Assembly: GCA_013139345.1 (NCBI GenBank)
Contig: WTAY01000213.1
Span: 1-26,396 of the forward strand
DNA length: 26,396 bases
Origin: Methylophaga sp.
Lineage (GTDB): Bacteria > Pseudomonadota > Gammaproteobacteria > Nitrosococcales > Methylophagaceae
Reading direction: 5' to 3'
The notes below the pieces were generated by a model. The model searched no databases. It saw nothing but the letters and a program-made list of their open reading frames with translations, and was not told the origin of the DNA. The first letter of the stretch is position 1, and each line of letters begins with the position of its first letter. Made by a program: the position numbers and the translations under genes. Shown here piece after piece: positions 14,597-23,350 of the stretch.

Positions 14597-16357
14597 CTAT
14601 TTAGAATGCAGTGTTTTACGTGGTGGCATAAGATCAGTGATACTGCCTTCTGCCATTTCAGCTGCAAAGCCTAATGTTTCTGATAAAGTTGGATGCGGGT
14701 GAATCGTTAAACCAATATCTTCTGCATCAGCACCCATTTCAAGTGCTAAAACAGCTTCAGCGATTAGCTCACCTGCATTGGTGCCGACAATACCTGCACC
14801 GATGATTCGACCTGTTTCTTTATCAAATAAGGCTTTGGTTAAACCTTCGCTTCGACCAATGCTCAAACTACGACCTGATGCCGCCCAAGGGAATGCACCT
14901 TTAACGTAATTAAGTCCTTCTGCTTTTGCTTCTATTTCTGTTTTACCCATCCATGCAATTTCAGGATCAGTATAAGCAACAGATGGGATTGTCATTGGAT
15001 CAAAGGCTGACTTAATTCCAGAAATAACTTCAGCAGCTACTTTAGCTTCATGCACGGCCTTATGTGCCAACATAGGTTGTCCAACAATGTCACCAATTGC
15101 ATAGATATGAGGTACATTTGTTGTCATTTGAGCATCAACATTAATGAAGCCGTAATCATCAACAGCAACACCTGCTGCTTCTGCATTAATCAATTTACCA
15201 TTTGGTGAACGACCTACTGCTACAAGAATTTTGTCGTAAACAACTGTTTCTGGTGCATCTTTACCTTCAAATGTGACTTTTAAACCATCATTTTGCGGTT
15301 CAATAGCGGCAACACGTGTATTTAAGTAAATTGCTTCGTAGTCTTTTTGTACCTTTTTCAATAAAGGTTTAACAATATCTTTATCAGCACCCGGAATCAA
15401 ACCACTTTGCATTTCAACAACGGTAATTTTAGATCCTAAAGCATGGTAAACCGTAGCCATTTCAAGGCCGATAATACCGCCCCCAATAACAAGCATATTT
15501 TTTGGTACATCTGCTAAATCAAGTGCATCCGTTGAATCCATCATGCGAGGATCATCATTCGGGAATACAGGTACTTTGCTTACACGTGAACCTGCAGCAA
15601 TAATACATTTATCAAACGAAATCGTTTGAGTACCGTCAGGTGTTTCAACCGTCATTGTGTTGGTGCCGGCAAAGCTTGCTTCACCTTGCACAATTGTCAC
15701 TTTACGTTGCTTAGCAAGTGCTTTTAAACCACCCGTTAAGCCATCTACAATGCTATTTTTCCAGCTTTCAATTTTACGAATATCGACGTCTGGTTTTGCA
15801 AAAGTCACACCGTGGTCGGACATGCTTGCTGCTTCGTTAATCACTTGAGCAGTATGTAATAACGCTTTAGATGGGATACAACCGACGTTTAAACACACAC
15901 CGCCAATTTTGGCATGGCGTTCAATCATCACAACTTGGCGACCTAAATCGGCAGCACGGAAGGCAGCAGTATAACCACCAGGGCCTGAACCTAAAACGAG
16001 CACTTCAGCATGTAAATCAGCATTACCTGCAGTGGTTGTTACAACGGCTGCTGTATCAACTTTCACTTCTGGTTTTGCTTCTTCTTTTGGAGCAGGCTCA
16101 GAATCAGTTTTAGCATCTTCAGCAGTTTCGAGTGTTAAAATAACACTACCTTCTTTGACTTTATCACCAACTGTAACGCTCATAGCTGTAATCGTCCCAG
16201 CTACCGATGTTGGGATTTCCATTGCTGCTTTATCTGACTCTAATGTAATAACGTCTTGATTAGCTTCAACCACATCACCAACACTGACCAGTACTTCAAT
16301 AATTTCTACTTCGTCAAAATCACCGATATCAGGTACTTTTACTTCAACTAGACTCAT
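14597..16357 (-). CDS. lpd: Dihydrolipoamide dehydrogenase (E3) with N-terminal lipoyl domain
   Basis: E3 reoxidises the dihydrolipoyl arm of the pyruvate dehydrogenase complex, using FAD and NAD+. The 586-residue protein has a lipoyl domain (residues 1-75, lysine in ESDKAAME), an acidic Ala/Pro/Lys/Val linker (about 80-115), the FAD Rossmann motif GSGPGGYTAA, the redox disulfide GGVCLNVGCIPSK, an NAD motif GGGIIGLEM, and the C-terminal catalytic pair in HPHPTLSE. Its start overlaps the aceF stop by four bases. Lipoyl-bearing E3 occurs in several proteobacteria such as Neisseria, so it is not unique; the high similarity of its lipoyl domain to that of E2 here is notable. Confidence 0.97.
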   Translation of the reverse strand: MSLVEVKVPDIGDFDEVEIIEVLVSVGDVVEANQDVITLESDKAAMEIPTSVAGTITAMSVTVGDKVKEGSVILTLETAEDAKTDSEPAPKEEAKPEVKVDTAAVVTTTAGNADLHAEVLVLGSGPGGYTAAFRAADLGRQVVMIERHAKIGGVCLNVGCIPSKALLHTAQVINEAASMSDHGVTFAKPDVDIRKIESWKNSIVDGLTGGLKALAKQRKVTIVQGEASFAGTNTMTVETPDGTQTISFDKCIIAAGSRVSKVPVFPNDDPRMMDSTDALDLADVPKNMLVIGGGIIGLEMATVYHALGSKITVVEMQSGLIPGADKDIVKPLLKKVQKDYEAIYLNTRVAAIEPQNDGLKVTFEGKDAPETVVYDKILVAVGRSPNGKLINAEAAGVAVDDYGFINVDAQMTTNVPHIYAIGDIVGQPMLAHKAVHEAKVAAEVISGIKSAFDPMTIPSVAYTDPEIAWMGKTEIEAKAEGLNYVKGAFPWAASGRSLSIGRSEGLTKALFDKETGRIIGAGIVGTNAGELIAEAVLALEMGADAEDIGLTIHPHPTLSETLGFAAEMAEGSITDLMPPRKTLHSK

Positions 16358-17631
16358 AGTAATACCTTTCTAATATCAGATAACATATTGTTAAGATGAG
16401 TAGTAAATCGTGCACCCATAGCACCATCAACAACACGATGATCATAAGAAACAGACAGTGGTAACATCAGTCTAGGCACAAACTCGCTGCCATTCCATAC
16501 TGGCTGCATTTTATGGCGACCAACACCTAAGATAGCAACTTCAGGTGCATTAACGATTGGCGTAAAGAAACTACCACCAATACCACCTAAACTTGAGATT
16601 GAGAATGTGCCACCTTGTAAATCTTTAGCAGTCAACGCACCATCTCGTGCTCGTAAGCTAATCTCACCTAATTCACCGGCGAGTTCTAAGAAGCCTTTTT
16701 TATCAACATCTCTAACAACAGGCACCATCAAACCATTGGGTGTATCAACAGCAATTCCTATGTTGTAATAGCTTTTGATGATTAAGTTTTGTTTATCTTC
16801 ACTTAATGATGCATTCATTTCAGGGTATAACTTCAAACTAGCCACTACTGCTTTCATAATGAAAACAAGAGGAGTTAAGTTCACGCCTTGTTTAGCCGCA
16901 TTATCTTTATTATCTTTTCTGAATTTCTCTAACTCAGTAATATCTGCTTCATCAAACTGTGTCACATGTGGAATATTTAACCAACATGCATGCAAATGCT
17001 TGCCTGATATTTTCTTAATTCGAGATAATTCAGTGCTTTCTACTTCACCAAACTTCTCATAGTTACCCACTGGTACAGGTGGAATTGCTGAACCACTTGT
17101 TGCTGCTACTGCGGGTGCATTTACTTTTTTCTTAACAAAGTTTTGCACATCAGCTTTAGTAATACGACCTTTATCACCACTGCCACTCACAAGGCTTAAT
17201 GTAACACCTAATTCACGAGCAAATTGGCGAACTGATGGCGAAGCATGAGCATGTTTCACACCTGCTTTATTATCAGGTGCATAAGGTACACTTTCAACCA
17301 ATTCAGTTGGTGCAGGTGCTACAACAGGAGCCGGTGCAGATTCTTGTTTTGGTGTTGGAGCAGACTCAGTTTTCACTTCAGGAGAACCAGCACCTGCTGA
17401 TTCAATAATAGCAATCACTGAACCTTCTTTGACTTTATCACCAACACTAATTTTAAGCTCTTTAATCACTCCGGCTTGTGATGCAGGAATTTCCATTGCC
17501 GCTTTATCAGATTCCAACGTAATAATATCTTGATTTTCTTCAACGGTGTCGCCTACAGATACCAAAACTTCAATGACTTCTACTTCATCAAAATCACCGA
17601 TATCAGGAACTACTAATTCTAAATCTGCCAT
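16354..17631 (-). CDS. aceF: Dihydrolipoamide acetyltransferase (E2), single lipoyl domain
   Basis: E2 is the core of the pyruvate dehydrogenase complex and transfers acetyl groups to CoA. The 425-residue protein has one lipoyl domain (1-75, ESDKAAMEIP), a Pro/Ala linker (about 85-125), a peripheral-subunit binding domain (about 130-168, HASPSVRQFARELG) and the acyltransferase domain (about 195-425) with catalytic motif SYDHRVVDG, histidine near residue 398. E. coli has three lipoyl domains; only one here, with a second supplied by E3. The gene begins 19 bp after aceE. Confidence 0.97.
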   Translation of the reverse strand: MADLELVVPDIGDFDEVEVIEVLVSVGDTVEENQDIITLESDKAAMEIPASQAGVIKELKISVGDKVKEGSVIAIIESAGAGSPEVKTESAPTPKQESAPAPVVAPAPTELVESVPYAPDNKAGVKHAHASPSVRQFARELGVTLSLVSGSGDKGRITKADVQNFVKKKVNAPAVAATSGSAIPPVPVGNYEKFGEVESTELSRIKKISGKHLHACWLNIPHVTQFDEADITELEKFRKDNKDNAAKQGVNLTPLVFIMKAVVASLKLYPEMNASLSEDKQNLIIKSYYNIGIAVDTPNGLMVPVVRDVDKKGFLELAGELGEISLRARDGALTAKDLQGGTFSISSLGGIGGSFFTPIVNAPEVAILGVGRHKMQPVWNGSEFVPRLMLPLSVSYDHRVVDGAMGARFTTHLNNMLSDIRKVLL

Positions 17632-17650
17632 ATTTTAACTCTGCCTTTAC

Positions 17651-20305
17651 TTATGCTTTAACCGGATTAACTGCATCTGCATCAATATTGTATTTCTTGA
17701 TTGCTTTTGCCACAACATCGTAGCCAATTTGACCTTCATCAGCCAACGTATTCAATGTTGCTACCACGACATGATGACGATCAACTTCGAAGAAACTACG
17801 CAATGTCTCACGCGTATCTGAGCGACCGAAACCATCTGTACCAAGTACAGTGTATGCACCTTTAATCCAAGGGCGAATTTGCTCTGCATATTGACGCATA
17901 TAATCAGTTGATGCGATAACCACACCTTCTTGTGCATTCAAACATTCAGCAACATAACTTTGTTTTTTGTCTGCTTCTGGATGTAAGCGGTTATAGCGAT
18001 CAACAGCTTGTCCATCACGCGACAATTCATTAATACTAGTTGCACTCCACACTGTTGCAGATACTTTCCAGTCTTTTTCTAGTAATTCAGCTGCCGCTTC
18101 AACTTCACGCAAGATTGTGCCACTACCTAAAAGCTGTGCTTTAAGTTTTTGTTTGCCACCTTGTTTCAGCTTATACATGCCTTTTAAGATGCCTGCTTCT
18201 GAACCTTTTGGCATTTCTGGCTGTGTATAATTTTCATTCATCGCAGTAATGTAATAGAACACGCTTTCTTGGTCTTCATACATACGACGGAAACCATCAT
18301 GGATGATCACTGCCATTTCATATGCATAGGTAGGATCGTAACTTACACAGTTAGGAATCGTGCCTGCTTGAATCAAACTATGACCATCTTGATGTTGTAA
18401 GCCTTCACCATTAAGTGATGTACGACCCGCAGTTGCACCAAGCAAGAACCCTTTCGCTTGAATATCACCAGCAAGCCACGCTAAATCACCAACACGTTGG
18501 AAACCAAACATAGAGTAATAAATATAGAACGGCACCATATTTACATTGTAGTTTGAATAGGCAGTTGACGCTGAAACCCACTCAGCCATCGCGCCAGCTT
18601 CATTGATACCTTCTTGTAAGATCTGGCCTTTGGTATCTTCGCGATACCACATGACTTTACCTGAATCTTCTGGTTCATATAATTGACCTGAAGAAGAATA
18701 AATACCAAATGAACGGAATAAACCTTCCATACCAAATGTACGAGCTTCATCAGGCACAATCGGTACAATATTTTTACCAACTTCTTTATCACGAATTAAT
18801 GCGGTAAGAATTCGAACAAACGCCATCGTCGTTGAAATTTCACGATCGCCGGTTGATTTCAACATCGCATTAAAGATACTTAAGTCAGGCGTTTTTAATG
18901 CGGGTGCATTGTGATTACGTTTAGGTAAGAAACCACCTAACTCTTCACGACGTGCTAATAAGTATTTTTGCTCGTCACTATCAGCATCACATGTAAGATA
19001 AGGGATCTCTTCAATTTCATCATCAGAAACGGGGATATTGAATCGGTCACGGAACACTTTCATCTGTTCCACACCTAAACTTTTCTGTGAATGCGTTGTG
19101 TTTTGAGCTTCACCTGCATCACCCATTCCGTAACCTTTCACTGTTTTAGCTAAGATTACTGTTGGTTGACCTTTATGGTCTGTTGCTTGTTTGTAGGCTG
19201 CATAAACTTTACGAGGGTCATGTCCACCACGGCTTAGTTTCCAGATATCTTCATCTGTCATATCTGAAACCATATCTAATAGTTCAGGATATTTCCCAAA
19301 GAAGTGTTCTCGTACAAACGCACCATCTTTTGATTTGTAGTTTTGATATTCGCCATCAACAACTTCTTCCATACGCTTAAGTAATAAGCCATTTTTATCT
19401 TTAGAAAGTAATTGATCCCACTCACTACCCCAGATAACTTTGATAACATTCCAACCAGCACCACGGAAGATTGCTTCAAGTTCTTGAATGATCTTGCCAT
19501 TACCACGTACAGGGCCATCTAAACGTTGTAAATTACAGTTAATAACAAAGTTAAGGTTATCTAGTTTTTCACGACCAGCTAATGTGATTGCACCCAAAGA
19601 TTCAGGCTCATCCATCTCGCCATCACCAAGATATGCCCAAACATTACGTCCTGCTGTTTCTTTAATCTCACGATGTTCCATATATTTCATGAAACGTGCT
19701 TGATAAATCGCAAGAATAGGACCTAAACCCATTGATACCGTTGGAAACTGCCAGTAGTCAGGCATTAACCAAGGATGTGGGTAAGATGACAAACCTTTGC
19801 CACTCGCTTCAAAACGGAAATTGTTTAACTGATCTTCGCTTAAACGACCTTCAAGGAATGAACGAGCATAAATACCTGGAGAAATATGACCTTGGAAAAA
19901 CACCAAGTCAGCGCCATTGCCATGATTATCACCTTTAAAGAAGTGATTAAAACCAACATCATACATCGTTGCAGATGACGCAAAACTCGCAATATGTCCG
20001 CCAACAGCACCTGGCTTTAAGTTTGCTTTGTTTACCATCGCCATTGCATTCCAGCGAATATATGAACGAATTTTATGCTCAATATCTTGATCGCCAGTAA
20101 TACGTTCTTGTTGATCAACGGGGATTGTATTCACATAAGCTGTATTAGAGCTATATGGAAGGTTAACACCAGAGCGGCGTGCCATATCAATGAGTTTCTC
20201 TAGAACATGGTGCGCTTTCTTACCACCTTCTACCTCGATCATGGACTCTAAAGCATCCAACCATTCTTGAGTTTCTTGTGGATCGTTATCAACAAAATCA
20301 GTCAT
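17651..20305 (-). CDS. aceE: Pyruvate dehydrogenase E1 component, homodimeric type
   Basis: E1 decarboxylates pyruvate with thiamine diphosphate and acetylates the lipoyl group of E2. Start taken at 20305 (MTDFVDNDPQ), six bases after GAAGG; the ATG at 20332 has no such site and would add nine residues absent from relatives. The 884-residue length matches E. coli AceE (887). The thiamine-binding motif GDGEMDEPES and the histidine-rich SSATMYDVGFNHFFKG region are present. It is first in an aceE-aceF-lpd operon. No PdhR-type regulator is adjacent. Confidence 0.97.
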   Translation of the reverse strand: MTDFVDNDPQETQEWLDALESMIEVEGGKKAHHVLEKLIDMARRSGVNLPYSSNTAYVNTIPVDQQERITGDQDIEHKIRSYIRWNAMAMVNKANLKPGAVGGHIASFASSATMYDVGFNHFFKGDNHGNGADLVFFQGHISPGIYARSFLEGRLSEDQLNNFRFEASGKGLSSYPHPWLMPDYWQFPTVSMGLGPILAIYQARFMKYMEHREIKETAGRNVWAYLGDGEMDEPESLGAITLAGREKLDNLNFVINCNLQRLDGPVRGNGKIIQELEAIFRGAGWNVIKVIWGSEWDQLLSKDKNGLLLKRMEEVVDGEYQNYKSKDGAFVREHFFGKYPELLDMVSDMTDEDIWKLSRGGHDPRKVYAAYKQATDHKGQPTVILAKTVKGYGMGDAGEAQNTTHSQKSLGVEQMKVFRDRFNIPVSDDEIEEIPYLTCDADSDEQKYLLARREELGGFLPKRNHNAPALKTPDLSIFNAMLKSTGDREISTTMAFVRILTALIRDKEVGKNIVPIVPDEARTFGMEGLFRSFGIYSSSGQLYEPEDSGKVMWYREDTKGQILQEGINEAGAMAEWVSASTAYSNYNVNMVPFYIYYSMFGFQRVGDLAWLAGDIQAKGFLLGATAGRTSLNGEGLQHQDGHSLIQAGTIPNCVSYDPTYAYEMAVIIHDGFRRMYEDQESVFYYITAMNENYTQPEMPKGSEAGILKGMYKLKQGGKQKLKAQLLGSGTILREVEAAAELLEKDWKVSATVWSATSINELSRDGQAVDRYNRLHPEADKKQSYVAECLNAQEGVVIASTDYMRQYAEQIRPWIKGAYTVLGTDGFGRSDTRETLRSFFEVDRHHVVVATLNTLADEGQIGYDVVAKAIKKYNIDADAVNPVKA

Positions 20306-20397
20306 AAATACCTTCGCAATTCTTAACGTCATAAATAGCGGGCTATTGTAACAGTTTTTGGTTTATTTCAGGCAGGATTTACTGATAAAAATGTTGC

Positions 20398-20997
20398 TCA
20401 GCTTAGAGATGAAGCCAATGTCCCAAATTTTTTTTGATGTCGATAGATACGCACACCTAACAATACAACTAGTAAAGCGATATAAAACAAGGGCTCTGCT
20501 TTATCTTGTTTGACGAGCATATAAAAATGAATAGAACTGGCAATGGCAATAAAATACGTCAAACGATGTAACTTCTTCCAGCTTTTGCCACCTAAGCGTT
20601 TAACCATGGCATTGTTCGAGGTTATCACCAGAGGAATAAGGGCTGTAAAGGTAAAGAAACCAATCGTGATAAAAGGTCGTTTAATAATATCTTTAATAAT
20701 TTCATTAATATCAAAGAACTGATCTAACCAAAGATATAACAGCATATGTAATAAAGCATAAAAGAATACATATAAGCCTAACATTCGACGTAGTGTGACA
20801 AGTTGATTCCAACCCGTTAACCAGCGTAATGGCGTGATTAACAAGGTGAACCATAAAAAGCGTAATGCCCATAAGCCGGTATCACGTGTTATGGCTTCTA
20901 CGGGATTTGCTCCTAATTGATCAGTCAATAATGCATATACCAACCAAATAGCTGGAAACAAACTCGCAATAAACAATGTGATTTTAAGTTTTGACAT
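20398..20997 (-). CDS. msrQ: MsrQ, haem-containing membrane partner of MsrP
   Basis: MsrQ (YedZ) is the b-type haem inner-membrane protein that carries electrons from quinones to the periplasmic methionine sulfoxide reductase MsrP. The 199-residue protein has the ferric-reductase-like six-helix fold: TGLWALRFLWFTLLITPLRWL, HMLLYLWLDQFFD, KRPFITIGFFTFTALIPL, and KRLGGKSWKKLHRLTYF, typical of this family. Histidines in LLHMLLY, KLHRLTY and SIHFYM are likely haem ligands. It starts ten bases after msrP and is surely cotranscribed. Confidence 0.95.
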   Translation of the reverse strand: MSKLKITLFIASLFPAIWLVYALLTDQLGANPVEAITRDTGLWALRFLWFTLLITPLRWLTGWNQLVTLRRMLGLYVFFYALLHMLLYLWLDQFFDINEIIKDIIKRPFITIGFFTFTALIPLVITSNNAMVKRLGGKSWKKLHRLTYFIAIASSIHFYMLVKQDKAEPLFYIALLVVLLGVRIYRHQKKFGTLASSLS

Positions 20998-21007
20998 AAG
21001 GCTATCT

Positions 21008-21967
21008 TTAGAAATTCTTAGTTAAATCCATTCCAGTATATAAATGAGCGACTTGCTCTTCATAACCATTGTATAACTCTGTTTTACGTTTCAAAAACTC
21101 ACCAAGACGACGTTCTCGACTTTGACTCCAGCGAGGGTGGTCCACATCAGGGTTAACATTAGAATAAAAGCCGTATTCTCTTGGTCCAGCCTTCATCCAT
21201 GCTGAGTTTGGCATTTCCTCAACAAAGCGAATATTAACAATAGACTTGATGCTTTTAAAACCATATTTCCAAGGAACAACGAGACGAATTGGTGCACCAT
21301 TTTGACCGAGTAACTCCTGACCATATAAGCCAACAGAAAGTAAGGTGAGTGGATTCATTGCTTCATCAATCCGTAAACCTTCGACATAAGGCCAATCTAA
21401 TACTTTTCGACTTTGCCCCGGCATTTGTTCGGGATCATAAAGTGTTGTGAATTCAACATACTTAGCACGTGAATTAGGCTGAGCTCGCTTTATAAGATCG
21501 GCTAAAGGGAACCCAACCCAAGGAATAACCATCGACCAACCTTCTACACAACGAAAACGGTAGATACGCTCTTCTAGAGTGAAGGGTCTAATAAGATCGT
21601 CATAATCATACTCACCGGGCTTGTCACCCTCCCCTTCTATCGTTACTCGCCAAGGCTTAGATTTGTCTGGAAACTTCGTTGCCAAAATGGCAGGTGAAGC
21701 CTTATCAGTACCAAATTCATAAAAGTTATTATAAGTCGTGACAGAGTCATAGCTCGTTAACTTATCATCTGTTGAGAATGAACTTTGTTTCAAATCTAAA
21801 AAAGTGGGCTCAGGGCTTGTTTCAGCATGTGCCATTGATAAAGGCAATAAGCTTGCTGTAGCAACGGTTGCCGACCCATTCAAGAACTGTCTTCGGTTAA
21901 GATACACCTCATGATCGGTTATCTCATTTGCAGGCATTTCACCCAATCTTTTTTTACCAATAAACAT
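21008..21967 (-). CDS. msrP: MsrP, periplasmic molybdenum methionine sulfoxide reductase
   Basis: MsrP (YedY) repairs oxidised methionines in periplasmic proteins, using a molybdopterin centre. The 319-residue protein has a twin-arginine signal (NRRQFLNG, residues 24-31; cleavage near AHA-ET at 48-49). The Mo-coordinating cysteine is C140 in FRCVEGWSMVIPW. The C-terminal region KYGFKSIKSIVNIRF is typical. The ribosome binding site is GGAG. It faces the DoxX gene upstream across 85 bp. A weak ECF-like promoter (AATAAC-18-GTCTAA) is visible before it, resembling the one ahead of the cysteine-repeat gene, so common control by the adjacent sigma factor is possible. Confidence 0.96.
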   Translation of the reverse strand: MFIGKKRLGEMPANEITDHEVYLNRRQFLNGSATVATASLLPLSMAHAETSPEPTFLDLKQSSFSTDDKLTSYDSVTTYNNFYEFGTDKASPAILATKFPDKSKPWRVTIEGEGDKPGEYDYDDLIRPFTLEERIYRFRCVEGWSMVIPWVGFPLADLIKRAQPNSRAKYVEFTTLYDPEQMPGQSRKVLDWPYVEGLRIDEAMNPLTLLSVGLYGQELLGQNGAPIRLVVPWKYGFKSIKSIVNIRFVEEMPNSAWMKAGPREYGFYSNVNPDVDHPRWSQSRERRLGEFLKRKTELYNGYEEQVAHLYTGMDLTKNF

Positions 21968-21992
21968 AACAACATCTCCTTAATATCGCTAT

Positions 21993-22022
21993 TTAGACAA
22001 CTGTCCTAACGATAGTGTTATT
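21993..22022 (-). promoter_or_regulatory. Weak ECF-type promoter candidate upstream of msrP
   Basis: On the minus strand AATAAC is followed after 18 bases by GTCTAA, about 26 bp before the msrP ATG. The -10 core GTCTA equals that of the stronger candidate ahead of the cysteine-repeat gene; the -35 differs at two positions and the spacing by one base. Confidence 0.35.
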
Positions 22023-22052
22023 TTTTTATACTTCAACAAAGAGCAATAGACT

Positions 22053-22628
22053 CTAGCAACTAGAAAACTTCTTAGCAATCCAGTAATCGGCACTGACAAA
22101 TTTACCTGCACCGATGAAAAACAAAGCCAATAGCATAATGAAATACGTCGTAGCGAATTCAATACCATTATTCAAGATAACGAAACTGCCATTTTGAGTT
22201 AACCACTCATATCTTCCGTGCTCCTGCAATAATGATCGTGCAGCTTCAAGCTGTGCACTAGGCTCTGCAATTGCTAACCAACCATTATCAATATGAACAG
22301 TTAATGCAGCTACAACCATTGTTACCATTAGGGGAATTGAAATCCAACGTACGGCTAAACCTAATACTAATAAAATCGCACCAAAATATTCCGCCCCCCA
22401 AGCTAGGTAGCCCATTAGTTCAGGGAAAGGTAGGCCTAGGCTACTATCAAACCAATCAATGGTTCCTTGCAGAGAACTCTCACTATCAAAAGGATTCCAT
22501 TTATTATTTGCTGCCATCCAAAATATAGGTGCTAAATATAAGCGTAACGCTAAGGGTGCTAAAAAATCTAAGACACGTGTTTTATTTAACAAATTCTGAA
22601 ATGTATTGGCGATATTACAAATAAACAT
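22053..22628 (-). CDS. DoxX-family membrane protein (HvfD-like)
   Basis: The 191-residue protein has the DoxX four-helix fold: LALRLYLAPIFWMAANNKWNP at the N-terminus, GAEYFGAILLVLGLAVRW, IPLMVTMVVAALTVH and a C-terminal FIMLLALFFIGAGKFVSADYW. Members near cysteine-repeat peptides are called HvfD in Haemophilus-type clusters and are thought to act in membrane redox or export; the molecular role is not settled. The gene lies 128 bp beyond the HvfA-like gene and after its terminator. Ribosome binding site GGAG is seven bases before the ATG. Confidence 0.85.
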   Translation of the reverse strand: MFICNIANTFQNLLNKTRVLDFLAPLALRLYLAPIFWMAANNKWNPFDSESSLQGTIDWFDSSLGLPFPELMGYLAWGAEYFGAILLVLGLAVRWISIPLMVTMVVAALTVHIDNGWLAIAEPSAQLEAARSLLQEHGRYEWLTQNGSFVILNNGIEFATTYFIMLLALFFIGAGKFVSADYWIAKKFSSC

Positions 22629-22702
22629 ATTTTTCTCCTTAATGGGACTTTTCTACTAATGAAACAATTAATGTCGAACCATTACTAGAAAACACCCTTT
22701 AT

Positions 22703-22725
22703 AAAAAGGGGCTCCGTAGAGCCCC
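22703..22725 (-). terminator. Rho-independent terminator after the cysteine-repeat gene
   Basis: On the minus strand GGGGCTC-TACG-GAGCCCC forms a perfect 7-bp GC-rich stem with a tetraloop, followed by TTTTT. It separates the HvfA-like gene from the doxX gene, and so allows much higher expression of the peptide. Confidence 0.9.
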
Positions 22726-22756
22726 TCCAAATAATCTGTAGCTCAAACTAAATGCT

Positions 22757-23030
22757 TTATTTATTAGCACCACATTTTGCTTCGCCACATTTACCTTCTT
22801 TCATTTTTTCAGCTTTCTTGTCAGCGCCACATTTAGCTTCGCCGCATTTGCCTTCTTTCATTTTTTCAGCTTTCTTGTCAGCGCCGCATTTAGCTTCGCC
22901 GCATTTGCCTTCTTTCATTTTTTCAGCTTTCTTGTCAGCGCCGCACTTAGCTTCGCCGCATTTGCCTTCTTTCATTTTTTCAGCTGTCTTGTCAGCGCCG
23001 CACTTAGCTTCGCCGCATTTTCCTTCTTTA
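22757..23030 (-). repeat. 57-bp tandem repeats inside the cysteine-repeat gene
   Basis: The DNA coding for the C-terminal half consists of nearly identical 57-bp units (19 codons), about four and a half copies, differing mainly by third-position changes such as CCA/CCG in the cysteine-glycine context. Such arrays change copy number readily by slippage or recombination, in whole codons, so length variants stay in frame. Confidence 0.9.
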
Positions 23031-23248
23031 TCTGATTTCATTTCGCTACCACATTTAGCTTCGTGGTCACCTTTCATTTCGCCGCCGCATTTTCCTTCTG
23101 CAAGTTGCATATAACCACTAGACAATTCAGTAGAAGCGAATGGGTTGGCAGTATCTGCACTTGCTAATGTTGGAGACAAAGCAAGACTTGCAGTCATTGC
23201 CACACTCGCAGCCAATGCAATTGTTGTTTTCTTAGTAGTGATAGACAT
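22757..23248 (-). CDS. HvfA-like secreted cysteine-repeat peptide precursor
   Basis: The 163-residue protein has a signal peptide (residues 1-31, ending LASA) and then a hydrophilic region built of repeats of 19 residues, EGKCGEAKCGADKKAEKMK, five EGKCGEAKCG units in all, plus two earlier single-cysteine motifs (AEGKCGGEM, HEAKCGSEM), 12 cysteines in total. The EGKCG motif is that of HvfA-type precursors, in which a DUF692/DUF2063 enzyme pair converts the cysteine to a copper-binding thioamide/oxazolone. Neither enzyme is in this window. If unmodified, the thiols could still bind soft metals. An ECF-type promoter precedes it and a terminator follows. The plus-strand frame over this gene is a shadow made by the repeat. 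Confidence 0.85.
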   Translation of the reverse strand: MSITTKKTTIALAASVAMTASLALSPTLASADTANPFASTELSSGYMQLAEGKCGGEMKGDHEAKCGSEMKSDKEGKCGEAKCGADKTAEKMKEGKCGEAKCGADKKAEKMKEGKCGEAKCGADKKAEKMKEGKCGEAKCGADKKAEKMKEGKCGEAKCGANK

Positions 23249-23292
23249 AATAATTTCCTATAGTTAATAATGTTGTGTAAAGTTAAACAACC

Positions 23293-23306
23293 GGTCAATC
23301 ATGACC
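23293..23306. promoter_or_regulatory. Inverted repeat GGTCA-N4-TGACC in the divergent promoter region
   Basis: A perfect 5-bp inverted repeat with a 4-bp centre lies in the 102-bp gap between the divergent cysteine-repeat and sigma-factor genes, in the predicted leader of the peptide mRNA. It may be an operator or a small RNA hairpin; no regulator can be assigned. Confidence 0.35.
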
Positions 23307-23318
23307 AAGCTTGCTAAC

Positions 23319-23347
23319 ATAGACTGACATTAATCCATTTTGTTACA
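23319..23347 (-). promoter_or_regulatory. ECF-type promoter for the cysteine-repeat gene
   Basis: On the minus strand TGTAAC is followed after 17 bases by GTCTAT. TGTAAC/GTCTA is a classic shape for ECF sigma promoters (AAC in -35, GTC in -10). It would give a leader of roughly 65 bases. The -35 abuts the start of the sigma gene on the other strand. Confidence 0.6.
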
Positions 23348-23350
23348 AAC

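Noticed and set aside
20306..20332. Nine-residue extension of AceE
   Set aside because: No ribosome binding site there; the downstream ATG has GAAGG at good spacing and gives the family length.
22757..23030. Possible CRISPR array because of regular repeats
   Set aside because: The units are direct, contiguous and coding, with no unique spacers between them.
22752..23114. Plus-strand open frame with repeated SAPHLASPHLPSF
   Set aside because: It is the exact antisense of the 57-bp repeats of the cysteine-repeat gene; repeats whose length is a multiple of three keep any frame open. No ribosome binding site and no protein-like composition.
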